Source: Zygaena filipendulae (Eukaryota > Arthropoda > Insecta > Lepidoptera > Zygaenidae). Taken from it: 64,000 nt of DNA. Location: positions 15,034,001 to 15,098,000 of the forward strand of contig OU015650.1 in assembly GCA_907165275.2 (NCBI GenBank). Direction: 5' to 3'. The notes under the pieces were generated by a model. The model did not search any database. It was not told the origin of the DNA and saw nothing but the letters and a program-made list of their open reading frames with translations. Positions 28,285-39,985 of the stretch are shown one piece after another; within the stretch, counting starts at the first letter, position 1; each line of letters begins with the position of its first letter. Made by a program: the position numbers and the translations under genes.

Positions 28285-28425
28285 GGTATTTATTTTATTT
28301 ATTTATTTATTTAATCCTTTATTGCACATAAAATAACAATGATACAGTACCTAAAGAAAAAGTAGAAAGCAAATGGCGGTCTTATCGCATAGTTGCGATC
28401 TCTTCCAGACAACCAATTATGCGAA
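28285..28425 (-). mobile_element. LINE 3' end, copy 1
   Basis: Plus strand shows a TTTA-repeat tail, then CCTTTATTGCACATAAAATA and ATCTCTTCCAGACAACC, the conserved end of a lepidopteran non-LTR element. Shorter or related copies lie at 36890-36958 and 50027-50155. Confidence 0.5.
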
Positions 28426-28429
28426 ATTA

Positions 28430-30079
28430 ACGGTACATTTTTTTCAAAATCTGTAAATGCCAATAGCAATAACTCAAAAAGTAAGGGATGGTCTCCTAAG
28501 ACCATAATCGCGTAGCTCCACTGTTCATTACTGTTTAATTTAAGTATGACAACGTTTAGAGTTAGAAAATAATAATTACTACTCTATATTCATTATTAAA
28601 ACATTATTCAATAACTTTATTCGAGCAGCAGGTTCGCGACACCGATCTTACTTACAACGGAATTCTCACAATGATCCTCCTCGATCTCACACAACCATTC
28701 TTATAGTCTCCGGGCTGTGTTATAATCGCGCCCCGACCCTGCTCGAGGTCTTGTCCTCTGCTCTCATTGGATGTGTATGACGTGATAGGTACTAATTACA
28801 ATACAGTTAATGTTAAAAAAAAATAAGATTTTACATAGTGTCAAAGTATTTTTGGTTATGAAATAAACAATCAACTCGTTTCATACTATACTTCCTCCGA
28901 TATGTATACATAATTTAATACATACAGGGAAAGATAACAGCCGCATGTTTGCTGAAAAGAAATTTAATATTAGATATGTGGCTTATAAACCCACACCCAG
29001 CTTACCTACACAGATTCGACAAAATTGAAAAAGTTCCATGTCGGTATACAAGCTAAACACACGTTAATAATAAAATAATAAAAATGTCATCTTTTTTATT
29101 TAAACTAATTTTTGTGTTTGTAAGCCATATAACATTTAAAAATAACTTGGAACTGAAAAGTGGACATTTTTGTTGTTTTTAAAGCATTTTATATTCAGTT
29201 ATTTCTAGGTCATAATTAATCTTTACAAACAAACAAATAACGGTTTTTCCAACCCTATCACCAGCCTTGTGAGGTATTGGGTTGGGTAAAATTAATATAT
29301 TTTCACAAACAATAATAATAATAATAATCCACTTCACAACACACAGATCTACTTGATCCCACACTAAGCTATTAAGCTATAATGACTGTCTTATCTCATT
29401 TTCTTTGTTTTTGTGCAATTTTCTTTAATTTTTTTCAACGTCATAAATCAGTATTAAGGTTTTTTTAGAGGTGAAACGAGAATCAACTATTGAATATCCG
29501 TTCCTTCAATAAGTCACTCGATTACTTACATTTTGTATATATCCTGTGATAAGAACGATTCACAGAAAATCACTCCTCGGTCTTCGACCAAAAGAGCGAT
29601 TTTCTGAACGTGGCGTCGTCACTAGAGATTCACGAAATCTCTTTTCGAGGAAACTTTACTCTTTAGCTCAAGTTGGAACGGAGCTGTTCCATTATTCTAA
29701 GGTTACTTACTGCTAAAAAAACTAAATATAGTAGATTTTACAACAAGTGCACAAAACGAACCATTCTTATCCGAGACTTTTAGCCGAGGCCGAGCCGAAT
29801 GTCGAGGATAAAATGGTTTTGTGGACGAGTTATAAACTCTGCTCATTGATTTACTTGACTCTACTTTTCACTTCGATTACGAGGAAATAAAACAGTAGTA
29901 TAACATAACATTTCTTTAAATAAAATTCAGTACAGTTTGGAATACTGAAGGAAATTGTGTTTACCGGCAACGGTATTTATGTAATATTATAAAATTACAA
30001 ATTCTATCTATGAACTTCTTATTGTGTTTGGCTGTATGGCTCATTTTCTTTGCTTTAATATAGATACATTTATTAATAG
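28430..30079. other. Intergenic, low-complexity patches
   Basis: An AAT microsatellite lies at about 29308-29325 beside a block shared, inverted, with 742-787. The block at 28600-28800 has the mixed composition of an old LTR, but ends cannot be set. No gene recognised. Confidence 0.3.
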
Positions 30080-31140
30080 ATACTTTTCATTACTCATACT
30101 CGGAAAGTAGGTCTGAAGTTGCCTGAGAAGCGGGTTGAAAGTAACCCTTTTCAGCCCTAGGGAGAATCGCTTTCAACTGACAACTGTCAAATTATTAAAA
30201 AAAAAACTAGGTCCATTTTCACATTTCTATTGAACCATGTTCCAACTTTCTATACAGCCAGCGCGATGTAAAATTGAAATAAAGTTTAAGTAGGTATTAA
30301 TTAAAATAAAATTCACTCATTTTTTCTTTAGCTAATTCCAATTTTCATTTTGCCTTTCCTTGCATTCGTAATGAAAAGCACAGTGTTATCCTCGGGAGAA
30401 AGACTTATTTAGTCCCTCGATCTATTGGCGCCTTTACTTTCACCCCTAGGATAACAATGTACTATTAATGCACTTGTGCATAAAATTAGATTTTGTGCAG
30501 CCTATATCCTGCACAAATAAGCACTTTCAGAGCATGAGAAGTAAAATAGTACATTGTTATCCTAGGGGTGAAAGTAACTTTTTTAGTCCCGAGACGGGGT
30601 TTGGCGCCCGAGCGTAGCGAAGGCGCCAATAGATCGAGGGACTAAATAAGTCTTTCTCCCGAGGGTAACACTGTGCTTTTCATTACGAATGCAAGGAAAG
30701 TCAAAATAAAAATAGGAATTAGCTAAAGAAAAAATGAATGAAGGTCGGATAGTCGCTTGACACTTTCCCACCTATTTCTTTTTCTTTGGCCGGCTAGCTA
30801 TTCAGCCAGTATTTTTTATTTACATTGTGGCGACCTAAAAAAAATATTATCTTTAATTATTAAGTATTAATTAAAGAAAATAAAAAAATATAAATAAAGT
30901 GAGTGAATTTTATTTTAATTAATACCTACTTAAACTTTACGTTATTTCAATTTTACATCGCGCTGGCTGTATAGAAGGTTGAAACATGGTTCAATAGAAA
31001 TGTGAAAATAGACCTAGTTTTTTTTTAATAATTTGACAGTTGTCAGTTGAAAGCGATTCTCCCTAGGGCTGAAAAGGGTTACTTTCAACCTGCTTCTCAG
31101 GCAACTTCAGACCTACTTTCCGAGTATGAGTAATGAAAAA
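30080..31140. repeat. 1-kb inverted repeat of the ATTACTCATACTCGG family
   Basis: 30080-30472 repeats the sequence at 12409-12837 in the same orientation (missing about 50 bp with the GCGCC hairpin half). 30546-31140 is the inverse orientation, so the two arms face each other across about 75 bp (30473-30545). The right arm carries an extra insertion of about 160 bp at about 30742-30900 containing GGCCGGCTAGCTATTCAGCC. The pair could form a very long hairpin. Confidence 0.8.
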
Positions 31141-31394
31141 TACATTTTATGCCAGCTAGTATCGCCGGGTCACAAAAAACCGTCCTTTCCTCTTTGCACA
31201 TGATGAGGGGCGGGGCTATAGGCATATATTTTTGTCGCACACCGCTTGTCCCCGAAAGCCTCTTGCGGCCTGTAACTAACATTAAAAGGGACACGGATTT
31301 AGAGATTTCGCACACTCACCCGCTCCTTTTGCTTGCAAAAAAAGGAGCTCGTCCTAAAACACGTTTTGATAATAACGCTTTGTTGCTAGGCGTC

Positions 31395-31613
31395 GCATGA
31401 AATGCTACCAAATATTATTTATAAGGCCGTTAAGATTGAGTTATCTACTGGCTTATCTCTCTTCTATAAATCTACCCACTCAAAGGTTGCCTGGGAGGGA
31501 TCGCTTTAAGGCCGCCTTTTGTTTGCCTATTAAGTTAAATTTAAGAAAATTTGTAAAAACTTTTTTGTTTGGTGTACAATAAAGGTGAGAGGTGTATCTA
31601 TCTATCTTCTTTT
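31395..31613 (+). mobile_element. LINE 3' end with TATC tail
   Basis: Ends GGAGGGATCGCTTTAAGGCC, GCCTTTTGTTTGCC, GTACAATAAAG and then CTATCTATCT. This matches the known pattern of an insect non-LTR element 3' UTR with a TATC tail. A short frame (31397-31582) inside it is not taken as a gene. Confidence 0.55.
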
Positions 31614-32240
31614 TATGGATAAAACTTTTATTGTGAGTTCATGTTTGATTTCGAATATAATATCTTAATCTACAGTAATATATAAAAATCTATGTAACAA
31701 GCGAGAATAAGTTTTTTTTTTATTTCACACAAACTTTTAAAATGCTTTTTCTCAAATCAAGCTTTTTCCGTTTCAACTTTAAAAACTGTAAAAAAAAAAC
31801 TGTGCTTGTTTTTGAATATTTTTTCAATCCTTACTATCAATTGACTATTCTAGATACCGAATCTAGTCCTAACTCAATACCCCACACCTTTTTACGTGGA
31901 CGTCCACATATAGTCTACGTCGCGTAGGTATTACGTTCGTTTCCTTCCATTTTGTTTTCATTTTAATCATCAAACAAAATGGACGTTGTATAGATATATA
32001 AACATTCAACCGCTGTGTAAGTGCTTTACAAAAGTGTTATTTCACACCCAACGCTTCTTCTGAATAGGCGTATTTCTTGACGGACTTTGGTCGAAAGCAA
32101 TAACACACGTATATTGTATAGCCTGACCTTTTAACGTGCCATTAAAAAACCCATTTGTGTCGTGTTATAATGCGAATAACTACTTGTGACAGGAAATATT
32201 AAAGTGGATCAATGTTTATCACCTTCTAACTGAAAGAACT
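31614..32240. other. Intergenic, nothing recognised
   Basis: AT-rich, no supported gene or repeat. Confidence 0.3.
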
Positions 32241-32482
32241 AACGGCCGCACTCAGAGTCGACTTTAATGATTACATAGTTAAGTATAGATTTTTAAAACA
32301 AAACTGCCGCAATCAGAGATGTTCAGTAAATTAATGTTAATTGGCATTTAACGAGATGTAACTTAATTAGTTAAATGCTTACTAACATTAATTTATTAAA
32401 CTTGTCTGATTGCGGCAGTTTTGTTTTAAAAATCTATACTTAATTAAGTAATCATTAAAGTCGACTCTGAGTGCGGCGGTAA
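32241..32482. mobile_element. Foldback MITE (GGCCGCACTCAGAG ends), copy 1
   Basis: Nearly the whole 240 bp is an inverted repeat: from GGCCGCACTCAGAGTCGACT to AGTCGACTCTGAGTGCGGC, with inner arms carrying AAAACTGCCGCAATCAGA. TAA at both ends suits a 3-bp target duplication of the PIF/Harbinger kind. Copies: 40718-40923 and 41169-41403. Confidence 0.75.
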
Positions 32483-32803
32483 GTGGTTCTGTCGTTTGAT
32501 AGGTTGGATGGAGGTTAGACAATAAGGGGGTGCCGAGTCATACCGAGTATTTTAATGTATCAGTCATATAAATAAATGCGTGATTATTTTTATTATTAAA
32601 CGTTAAAATTTATACATTTACATTTTACAAATCGCAATAGATAACGTCAGTTATTTTATGTTTTTGATTTTTATGTGATACTGTTGATTTATGAATGTTT
32701 CTAAAGTCTTTAAAAAGGTTGCAGATCACTTTATAAATATTTAAACCGACAACTTAGCTTATGTCTGCTGATAATTCTACTTGTTATTGTTTTCGTTATA
32801 TAC

Positions 32804-33291
32804 ACACCGGCAGAATTAGCGGAACATAAAAAGGCAGAGTATAGAAATAATTACGTATATATACTAAAACAAATAATAATTAGACGTGAAGTAATAAATT
32901 AATATACATCTTTTAACATCGACTTTAAGAAGTTTTTAGTTAAATTTTATTAAAAGTATTCAAAATTAAAAAAAAATAAAAAAATCTCTAGTTTGTGAGA
33001 ACACAGACAATGTTGCAAATAAAAGTGGAATCACGAAGGGGAAACACACGTTATTAATCGTTCATTTATTTAGTGTTAAAATCACAGTAATCTTTAATTT
33101 GCAACATTATTTGTGTGCCCACAAATTAGAGAAAAAGTGTTTTTTTATTATTATTTTAAATAAAATTTAATAATTTAATTACAAACTTTAAAGTGTTAAA
33201 AGATTTATATTAATTTATTACTTCACGTCTAATTATTATTTGTTTTAATATATATACGTAATTATTTCTATACTCTGCCTGTGTGTATATT
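32804..33291. mobile_element. Long foldback element
   Basis: Arms of about 200 bp pair from GGCAGAGTATAGAAATAATT (32833 on) to AATTATTTCTATACTCTGCC (ending 33279). Outside this ACACAC(C/A)GGCAG also pairs, if a 24-bp insertion in the left arm between two GGCAG copies is allowed. An inner palindrome around TTTGCAACATT lies at the centre. No coding sequence. Confidence 0.75.
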
Positions 33292-33409
33292 TTATATAAT
33301 AATATTAGGACTTATTTGATAATTTTATTATACTCTAATATATGTATTATTAGGACTGTCGGTGTTTTCATTTATTGTCGTATTGTCATCTCCACTTTGT
33401 AATTCAAAA

Positions 33410-33695
33410 TTCTATTTAATTCGTCCGTGAGATAATGAAAAATACCTAATAAAACGTACGTGCATAACGTATATTTCGCGCTTTTAAAATTATTGAAATA
33501 ATACATAGATACGCATTAAAGTTAAGGGAATGGGGGCTCGTGACATCATATAAATGTAACTTCGTATGAATTATAGAATAGGCGTGACGTCACGCATTTC
33601 GACTCAACGTATCGCCGTTGTTTTTTGATTACCTACGTAAAAAAAGGAAAAATGCGTGTCCAATATTTTTTATTAATCTACACGACAGATTAAAA
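33410..33695. mobile_element. TTAGTCCGTC-family MITE, copy 1
   Basis: Contains CGCATTAAAGTTAAGGG, GACGTCACGCATTTCGACTC, AACGTATCGCCGTTGTTTTT and CGTGTCCAATATTTTTTATT, shared with 36988-37266, 57751-58034 and 60723-60976. Left and right ends are decayed (CGTCCGTGAG and ACACGACAGATTAAA). Confidence 0.65.
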
Positions 33696-33705
33696 ACCTA
33701 AATTC

Positions 33706-33775
33706 AGAATAGAATAGAATAGAAAAAAGTTTATTTGATACCATAAAAATAAAATAAATTTAGTCATCTAGCCCA
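33706..33775 (-). mobile_element. Short LINE-like 3' tail
   Basis: AGAATAGAATAGAATAGAAA followed by GTTTATTTGATACCAT; looks like the 3' end of a minus-strand retroelement, as at 50030. Confidence 0.4.
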
Positions 33776-33984
33776 TTGTTATTCTTAATCGCTCTGTAAT
33801 AATACGCTTTTAAAACAGGTAAAGTCACTCTTCTTTTGCCTCCGATCGATTAGCGAGAAACGGTTGGCGGGAAACTACGAGTCAAATGGAAAACGTGACC
33901 GGAATCAATATTATCGATACCTACGGTTACGGCCATCATAAATTCGGGGTAAGCAGAGATTACCGTGCATGGGTAAACCGTGTA

Positions 33985-34216
33985 GAACAAGATGCCTGCT
34001 CTACACTATCGCCGATGATCGTTGATCGTGTGATCGGCGATAATGTGGACACCTCGACGCGATCACAGGCGATTCCCTTTGATGCGTGCCCAAAAACCGA
34101 CAATTCACGGGTCGCAGGCGATCATAGACGATGCTCGGCGAGTGCAGCCGAGTATGCCCTCTACACTATCGTGCTCGCCCATAATCGTCTGTACTCGGCG
34201 ATAATGTAGTGGAGCC
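33985..34216. mobile_element. Palindrome-rich MITE (CTCTACACTATCGCC)
   Basis: The left end CTCTACACTATCGCCGATGA and right end CGGCGATAATGTAGTGGAG are inverted repeats. A second pair lies inside: GATCGGCGATAATGTGGA closes an inner hairpin near 34050, and CCTCTACACTATCG opens another near 34159. The interior is rich in GATC/CGAT words. An open frame spanning it is a by-product. Confidence 0.6.
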
Positions 34217-34244
34217 ATGAGAAGGAATTTTTTTTTACTACTTA

Positions 34245-34780
34245 TCTATACATCTATGTCTGTTTATAATTCCAAATGAACAGATTTTCACTAAATGCTT
34301 AATATAAAAGTATAAATGGTACTTATATAAAAAAATCATTATTTTTTTAATTTTTGTCTGTCTGTCTGTTTATTCCGGATGATCTCGGGAACGGTTGAAC
34401 TGAGTGCAACAGAACTTTTACTGGCAAAAAGCTGATGTTCTAAGGAGTTACTTAGGCTACTTTTATTTTAGAAAATAAATAATAGTTCCAGCGGGAATTC
34501 CGAAACTCACGCACCAAACCGCAGGGCGCACCTACGTGAATTTTGGATTCCCGCGGAACTTACGAGATATAAAGTACCATAATATTAAGTCCTATACCCC
34601 TGACAACGAGTATGCAAAATTTCATGATAATCGGTTGAGCCTAAGGCGTGAAAACGTAAAAAACAAAACTGGATACCACATGTTTTCAGGGGTACAGAAA
34701 AGGACATAGGGTACTTTTTGTCCCAGAATTCCCGCTGGATCTCCGAAATTAACGCAGGTGAAACCGCGGGGAACAGCTAG
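34245..34780. mobile_element. Cluster of three Helitron-like fragments
   Basis: 34245-34540 is a plus-strand copy of the long subfamily seen at 13690-13991; 34541-34668 is a minus-strand piece with GTATGCAAAATTTCATGATA; 34683-34780 is a plus-strand 3' end finishing GCGGGGAACAGCTAG. Confidence 0.6.
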
Positions 34781-35443
34781 TATTGTAATATTTTAAATTA
34801 TAATAAGCAGAGAATAGCGCAAACGGAGCTTAGACCCATAATGCCATATCTACTGGCTTGTTTACGTGCTTGACGTTGTCAAACAACAGATTAATTATAA
34901 TTATTATTCAGCATTGTTGATTGGGTTATAATATAATAGCATAATGTGACATTACAAGCACTAATTGAGATATTGGAGGTTAAGTATATAGGTACCTAGT
35001 ACGCTTTTAGAAAGGGATCACCTTTGAATTGTACCTACTTGGGTATTTTACCGAAATACTATACCTTCTTATTTTTTTATTACTCCTATTGAGGTTTTTC
35101 TGCTAAAAGTGTAGGTAAAGAAAAGAAGTCCTCTAGTTAACTATACTTTTATTCTCACTATTATAGTTATTACAACCGCACATATACTATATATACAATA
35201 GAAATAGAACACTTATTATGACCACTTAAGTCGAGCAGAGTAACTAGAATGAAGCTCTTCTGTGCTGACACTCGTATTTATACCCACAACCCCACCAACA
35301 ATTGTGGGCGTACACTACTTTAATTTATCAAATGGGAATGAGGGTACCGACTAAATAACAGTGTTGCCATGACATAATGCTAGAATTCCCTGAAATAAGG
35401 AACGAAAACATGACAAAAGAAATTCGAATTAAGTATAGAATAT
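34781..35443. other. Intergenic; possible solo LTR at 35.13-35.41 kb
   Basis: The block 35127-35410 has mixed composition, including GTCGAGCAGAGTAACTAGAA and CACAACCCCACCAACAATTG, reminiscent of a reversed LTR, but neither a primer site nor a target duplication can be shown. Confidence 0.25.
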
Positions 35444-35813
35444 TAGCTATATCCTGTGGTAATTTCGGAGTTCCCGCGGGAAAATGTAACCTATGTCCTT
35501 TTCTGTAGGTACCCCTGAAAACATGCAGTATGCAGTTTTGTTTTGGACATTTTCACGACTCACCTTGCTCAACCGATTATCATGTAATTATAATTCACAT
35601 TTATAATATTAGTAAGGACTAGCTGTTCCCCATGGTTTCACTTGCTGTAATTTCGTACCTTCCGCGTGAATTACAGGATAAACTATACCTATAAACCTTC
35701 CTCTGGAATCACTATCTATTGGTGACAACCGCATGAAAGTCCGTTCAGCAGTTTTTGAGTTGAGAGACAGACGCGGAGAAGGACTTTGTATTATAATATG
35801 TAAGGAAGTAGGT
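35444..35813 (-). mobile_element. Two abutting Helitron-like elements
   Basis: 35444-35618 ends ATTTATAATATTAGTAAGGA and is followed with no spacer by CTAGCTGTTCCCCATGG. The second unit (35619-35813) is a different subfamily with CTTCCTCTGGAATCACTATC and GACAGACGCGGAGAAGGACT. Confidence 0.65.
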
Positions 35814-36310
35814 ATGAAATAATATTTTAGTGGTCCTTGTACACAATAACTTTTTTTGCTGTTTTTGTTATGCCTATTTGTTTGGTTTATTAATTGTTGA
35901 GTAAATAACATCATAACGCCAACACAATAATACCAGTTTATTTGTTTCAACTGGTCAACCGATAATCATGAAATTTTGCTGGGTACTTTTGGTCTCGGAA
36001 TTCCCGCGGGAACTCGAAAAGTGACGTAGGTAAAACTAGATTTAGAAGGTAAATGCGTCACTGTCGAACAAAAAATATTTGTCTACCCGTCTATGAGTGT
36101 TAGCTGGGGCTAAAGTTGTTAAAGATAATAAACTTTTAGATTTTTTTCAGCAAATCCTATAAGATTTACCTCCGTTCGACATCAAGTCAGTGCTTAGCAG
36201 CCCGCCTAATGCCTACCGCCCTTATCAAACCTCGAGCACTGCACAACCTCCCTCAGACCCTAAACTAAAGAGATGGAGCATTGGTAACATAGAGAATGAA
36301 ATATCTTTCA

Positions 36311-36515
36311 TTTGTAACTTTTGTTGTTGTAGTTTTAAATAAGAAAAATAACGATTTTGTGATTAATTAATCATGTTTAGGCAGCTTCAACTTTTGATGT
36401 ATGTTTATTTTGGTTGATTGCTAGATATTGTAGGTGCCACAACGTGCATATTCGATCGCAAAACCGCCATGTTTTTGACTGCAACCGAATAATGATAGAA
36501 ACAAAAGTTACATAA
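36311..36515. mobile_element. TTATGTAACTTTTGTT-ended MITE, copy 2
   Basis: Inverse of 15178-15397, with ends TTTGTAACTTTTGTTGTTG and GAAACAAAAGTTACATAA and the shared interior ATTAATCATGTTTAGGCAGC. Confidence 0.7.
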
Positions 36516-36604
36516 ACTAGAAAGGCCATGTATGGAGTGGGGCTGCTGCAGTGCAGGAAATGCTGATAACTTCTCAATATTTTCTGTGCTGGCATAGGCA
36601 TACT

Positions 36605-36853
36605 GCATGGTGGTAGGGCGCTCTCTAGTGCCCGGCTGGCTAGCTAGTAGCTACCACCTTCAAGTTGCAAATCTGTCGCCAAGCACCTAACGGTGTGTTC
36701 CGGCAGCCCCACTTGAAAGCCAGTTCCCATCCCCATTCCAGGTCGGCAACGCACCTGCATGCCTTCTGGTGCTGCAGATGTCCATGGGCGGTGGTAATCA
36801 CTTACCATCAGGTGTACCACTTGCCCGTTTGCCCCCTATGACATAAAAAAAAA
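36605..36853 (+). mobile_element. tRNA-derived SINE, 5' truncated
   Basis: From GCATGGTGGTAGGGCGCTCT through TTCCGGCAGCCCCACTTG and GGCGGTGGTAATCACTTACC to CCCCCTATGACAT and poly-A. The full form with its tRNA head is at 49420-49790. Confidence 0.7.
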
Positions 36854-36889
36854 ATATATCAAATGTTTTTTGTAAACAGCCTAAGCAAA

Positions 36890-36958
36890 TATTTATATAT
36901 TTATTTAATCCTTTATTGCACATAAAATAACAATGATACAGTACCTAAAGAAAAAGGA
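36890..36958 (-). mobile_element. LINE 3' end, copy 2, short
   Basis: TTATTTAATCCTTTATTGCA and ACAGTACCTAAAGAAAAAG, the same as 28310-28365. Confidence 0.45.
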
Positions 36959-36987
36959 CGTCACCAATTGGGTATTTTTCCGTCAAA

Positions 36988-37266
36988 ATTCTAATCATTC
37001 CGTAGTAAGAAAATAAAAAAAATAATAGACACGTATTTTTTGCTTTTTCAAATTAATGAAAATAAACATAGATAAAGCGCATTAAAGTTTAGGTTGGGGA
37101 ACTCGTGACGTCATTACTCGGTATAAGCCCCGTACAAACGGCACCGCGTTGTGATGTCACACGAAATTTCAACTCAATGTATCGCCGTAAATTTTTGATT
37201 AGGTACGTAAAGAAAGAAAAAATGCATGTCCAATATTTTTTATTAATCTACACGAAGGACTAAAAA
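36988..37266. mobile_element. TTAGTCCGTC-family MITE, copy 2
   Basis: Runs from ATTCCGTAGTAAGAAAATA through AGCGCATTAAAGTTTAGG and GTGACGTCATTACTCG to CTACACGAAGGACTAAA. Part of a four-copy family in this window. Confidence 0.65.
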
Positions 37267-37517
37267 AAATTTAGTCAAGTAGACGATTGACGTTCAAAAC
37301 GTTTCGTTATGGTAATGAATACTTGTATCTGTGACGAATAGCTGAAATTATTCGACGACACTGGTTTTTATCTGTTTTTATACTAAGCCGATGCTCCATC
37401 CGTTTGTTCTATGATTCATCATAATATTATATACTCATTGCTATTAAGATGTCACACAAAATATTTTCAGGAAAATAACTGAGTGGAGTGTTACAAGTAT
37501 TTCAAGAGGGTCTAGAT

Positions 37518-37885
37518 CAGAGGTTCCCATACTTTTTTTCTCATAGACCACTTTAAACATTTTGCTGGATCTGGTAGACCCCCTGCAGCTATTACATTTA
37601 CTAACTCACTTCCAAAACACGAAAAAAGTATATATCTATGGCAATCTGTGTTGTGGCTATTTTTCAATCAACTATGAGTTAAAAGTTTTCGAAAAAAAGG
37701 TGAGAATTTATATTGTTTTGATTATGCTGTGAGTGGATTTCATTTAAGCTAAGTTTCAAGGTCAGTCTAAAAAGCATCTTCATCCAACAGTTGTGGACCC
37801 CCATTTTTTTTCCACGCAAGCGTAGGCCCCTGTCAGGCTCGCGTGGACCCCTGGGGGTCCACCTGGACCACTTTGGGAATCAATG
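37518..37885. mobile_element. hAT-type non-autonomous element with perfect 8-bp TSD
   Basis: Flanked on both sides by GTCTAGAT (37510-37517 and 37886-37893), a perfect 8-bp target duplication. Ends CAGAGGTTCCCATACT and CTTTGGGAATCAATG are hAT-like inverted ends. No transposase. Confidence 0.85.
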
Positions 37886-38251
37886 GTCTAGATAATTGCG
37901 GGTTTCGTGGGCATCGCTTTAAACCCGAAGTCAGGGGTCCCAGCTTTTTTTCTAAACATGTAAAACAGTAAATTATGTTTTCTTTCTTTCTGTTAAATCA
38001 CCTCTATTACTTGTTTCGTACTCTACGCAACAGTGAAATAACTCACTGGAATCTTGCGAAAGCACTTGGTAAGCAGAAACAATATTAACTGGTCCCAGCC
38101 TCTCTTTAATTTCCATAAGAAAATAAAAATGTCCTCTATTTGTCTTGCGGATTTGAGTGTAGAAAATTTTCTCGGCGTTGTTAGGTACCTACCTATTTTG
38201 GTTGTGATTTCGTTCGTGCGAATTCGCTAGTGATGTTTGTAATATAACTAT

Positions 38252-38640
38252 ACAACGTGTTAATGAATTAACTGAAAACTAAAAAGTAGTTTGCTTAGAA
38301 TCAACTAGCGAATCGATCGCACTATGTTTTAATATAGGTAAGATTTTTTCATTTTTACTAGCCCATGTCTAAATTATTTATAATACAATATTTGGCGCGT
38401 ACGCCGCCCGCGGCAATAAAAATCGAACCGGTAGACGCGACGTAGCGCTTGGAATTGCGTAGATAGGTCACCTCCAAACTAATGTTGAATAACTTTTAAA
38501 GTATAAATTAATTTTTTCGACATAAAATATATTTTAATCATATTATTGTTTATTTTTTTAAATTTCGGAGTTCCGGGGCCGGGTAATTTTTATCCCGGAA
38601 TTCCCGCGGGAACTCCGGAGTTCGTGAAGTTATAATCTCT
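38252..38640. mobile_element. Second copy of the 824-1181 TIR element, fused to a Helitron end
   Basis: 38252-38563 follows 824-1135 closely, but the right terminal repeat is gone. In its place is a Helitron-like piece (AATTTCGGAGTTCC, TATCCCGGAATTCCCGCGGG) at 38563-38640. Confidence 0.7.
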
Positions 38641-38689
38641 GGATCTACTGAACCAATTTTAAAAATAGGGATTTGGTTAATGGGTACCT

Positions 38690-39100
38690 ATTCCAAAGTT
38701 GGTAAGGAAGTTTGCACATAGATCCATAGTAGGTAACTCTTGTTTCAAGGGAGTGTCGCTGGGCTGCGCGTCGCATTTCGTACGCGAATGTGCAAAGCTA
38801 TCAAGAAATGCGGTGCGTTCTGCGCGTACGTTGCTGACAAATCTGCGATCAATTAGTTTCGTCGACTGCCGGCCTACTTATCTTGTGTACATTGCTATGG
38901 CAACTATAATTAATAGACGTTATTATTTACAAATAGGCGGGGCAGACATGCGCAGTCGAAACGTTGCTATACGTAGTGATTACCTTCTCTCTGGTTGCTA
39001 TGGCAACAAGACTTTGTTATTTACAACAAGCAGAGCTGTATGTTTATCAGCTGCATGTTTCATGTCATTTCATGTCATCTGCAAGCAGAGATAACAAAAT
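38690..39100 (+). other. Unexplained open stretch with two RFX X-box-like sites
   Basis: A 131-codon frame (38699-39094) of more balanced composition than its surroundings, with no recognised domain. It spans GCTATGGCAACT at about 38895 and GTTGCTATGGCAAC at about 38994, both like the RFX X-box. Weakly similar sequence follows each site (ATTATTTACAAATAGGCGGG and TTATTTACAACAAGCAGAGC), hinting at a duplication. I do not call this a gene. Confidence 0.35.
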
Positions 39101-39663
39101 TTAACAATGAGGAGTAAACTCCAGTCGGGCGTCGGAGCTGACACACACGCTTTTTGCCTTCTCAAATGAGTTATAAATAAGAAACTCCGAAGCAGCATTG
39201 TTCATTAACTTTGCTCATTTGAATCATTGCGTAATTGTCAATTACCCAATGATATTTTAGAATGCCATTAAAAAAAAATTATGAAAACATCGCATTCGGT
39301 TCCCGCCAAAAAAAGCCCAACATTAGTCACAAAAAAAATCATTTGTAGGTACCCATTCTTCGTAACACTAACAAAGAATTACTTAGAAAATTTCCATTTC
39401 ATATTTCCGCCAAATTAAATTTTCCACTTAGGTAAATTTCATATCGAAGCATAGATAATAATTGTATCCAAGGACTTATACAGTAAACAATTTGGTAGAT
39501 ATTCCACGAAAAAGATCCGAAGCAGTCAAATATTTCATTTAGAACCGCTGACCTCTTCAAAGGCCTCGCATTGCGTGGGCTGGTAAAATGGGAATAGTGA
39601 AAAAAATTACGTATAGATCCACTTATTATGTTTCTTTTTGATTTTCATTTCTTTTTATACTTT
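39100..39663. other. AT-rich, nothing recognised
   Basis: No supported gene or repeat. Confidence 0.3.
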
Positions 39664-39985
39664 AGTAGCTATTCCCCGCAGTTTCACCCGCGTCAATTGT
39701 GGAGTTCCTGCGGGAGTTCCGGGATGGAAGGATACCCCTATATCCTTTTCTGTACCCCTGACAAAGTAGGCGATTTTCGAGTATTATACCTATCGTTATT
39801 TTTCAATCAATTTATGTAAAACCTTGACAAATTATTACAGTATCACTATATTCATTAATTATCTGTGCTTAAACCTTCCTCAAGAATTATTCTACCTATC
39901 TATTGTTGAAAATCGCAGTAGTTTTTGAGTTTATCGCGGACAGACAGACAGACGCGGCGGAGTACTTTGTTTTATAATTTGTAGT
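39664..39985 (-). mobile_element. Two Helitron-like fragments
   Basis: 39664-39772 has TAGCTATTCCCCGCAGTTTC and GGAGTTCCTGCGGGAGTTCC; 39869-39985 has CTTCCTCAAGAATTATTC and GACAGACAGACAGACGCGGC, the same subfamily as 35619-35813. Confidence 0.6.

Noticed and set aside
33886..34209. A 107-codon plus frame
   Set aside because: It runs through the palindromic MITE at 33985-34216 and has no recognisable content.
35127..35410. Possible solo LTR
   Set aside because: No matching partner LTR, primer site, TG...CA ends or target duplication could be shown.
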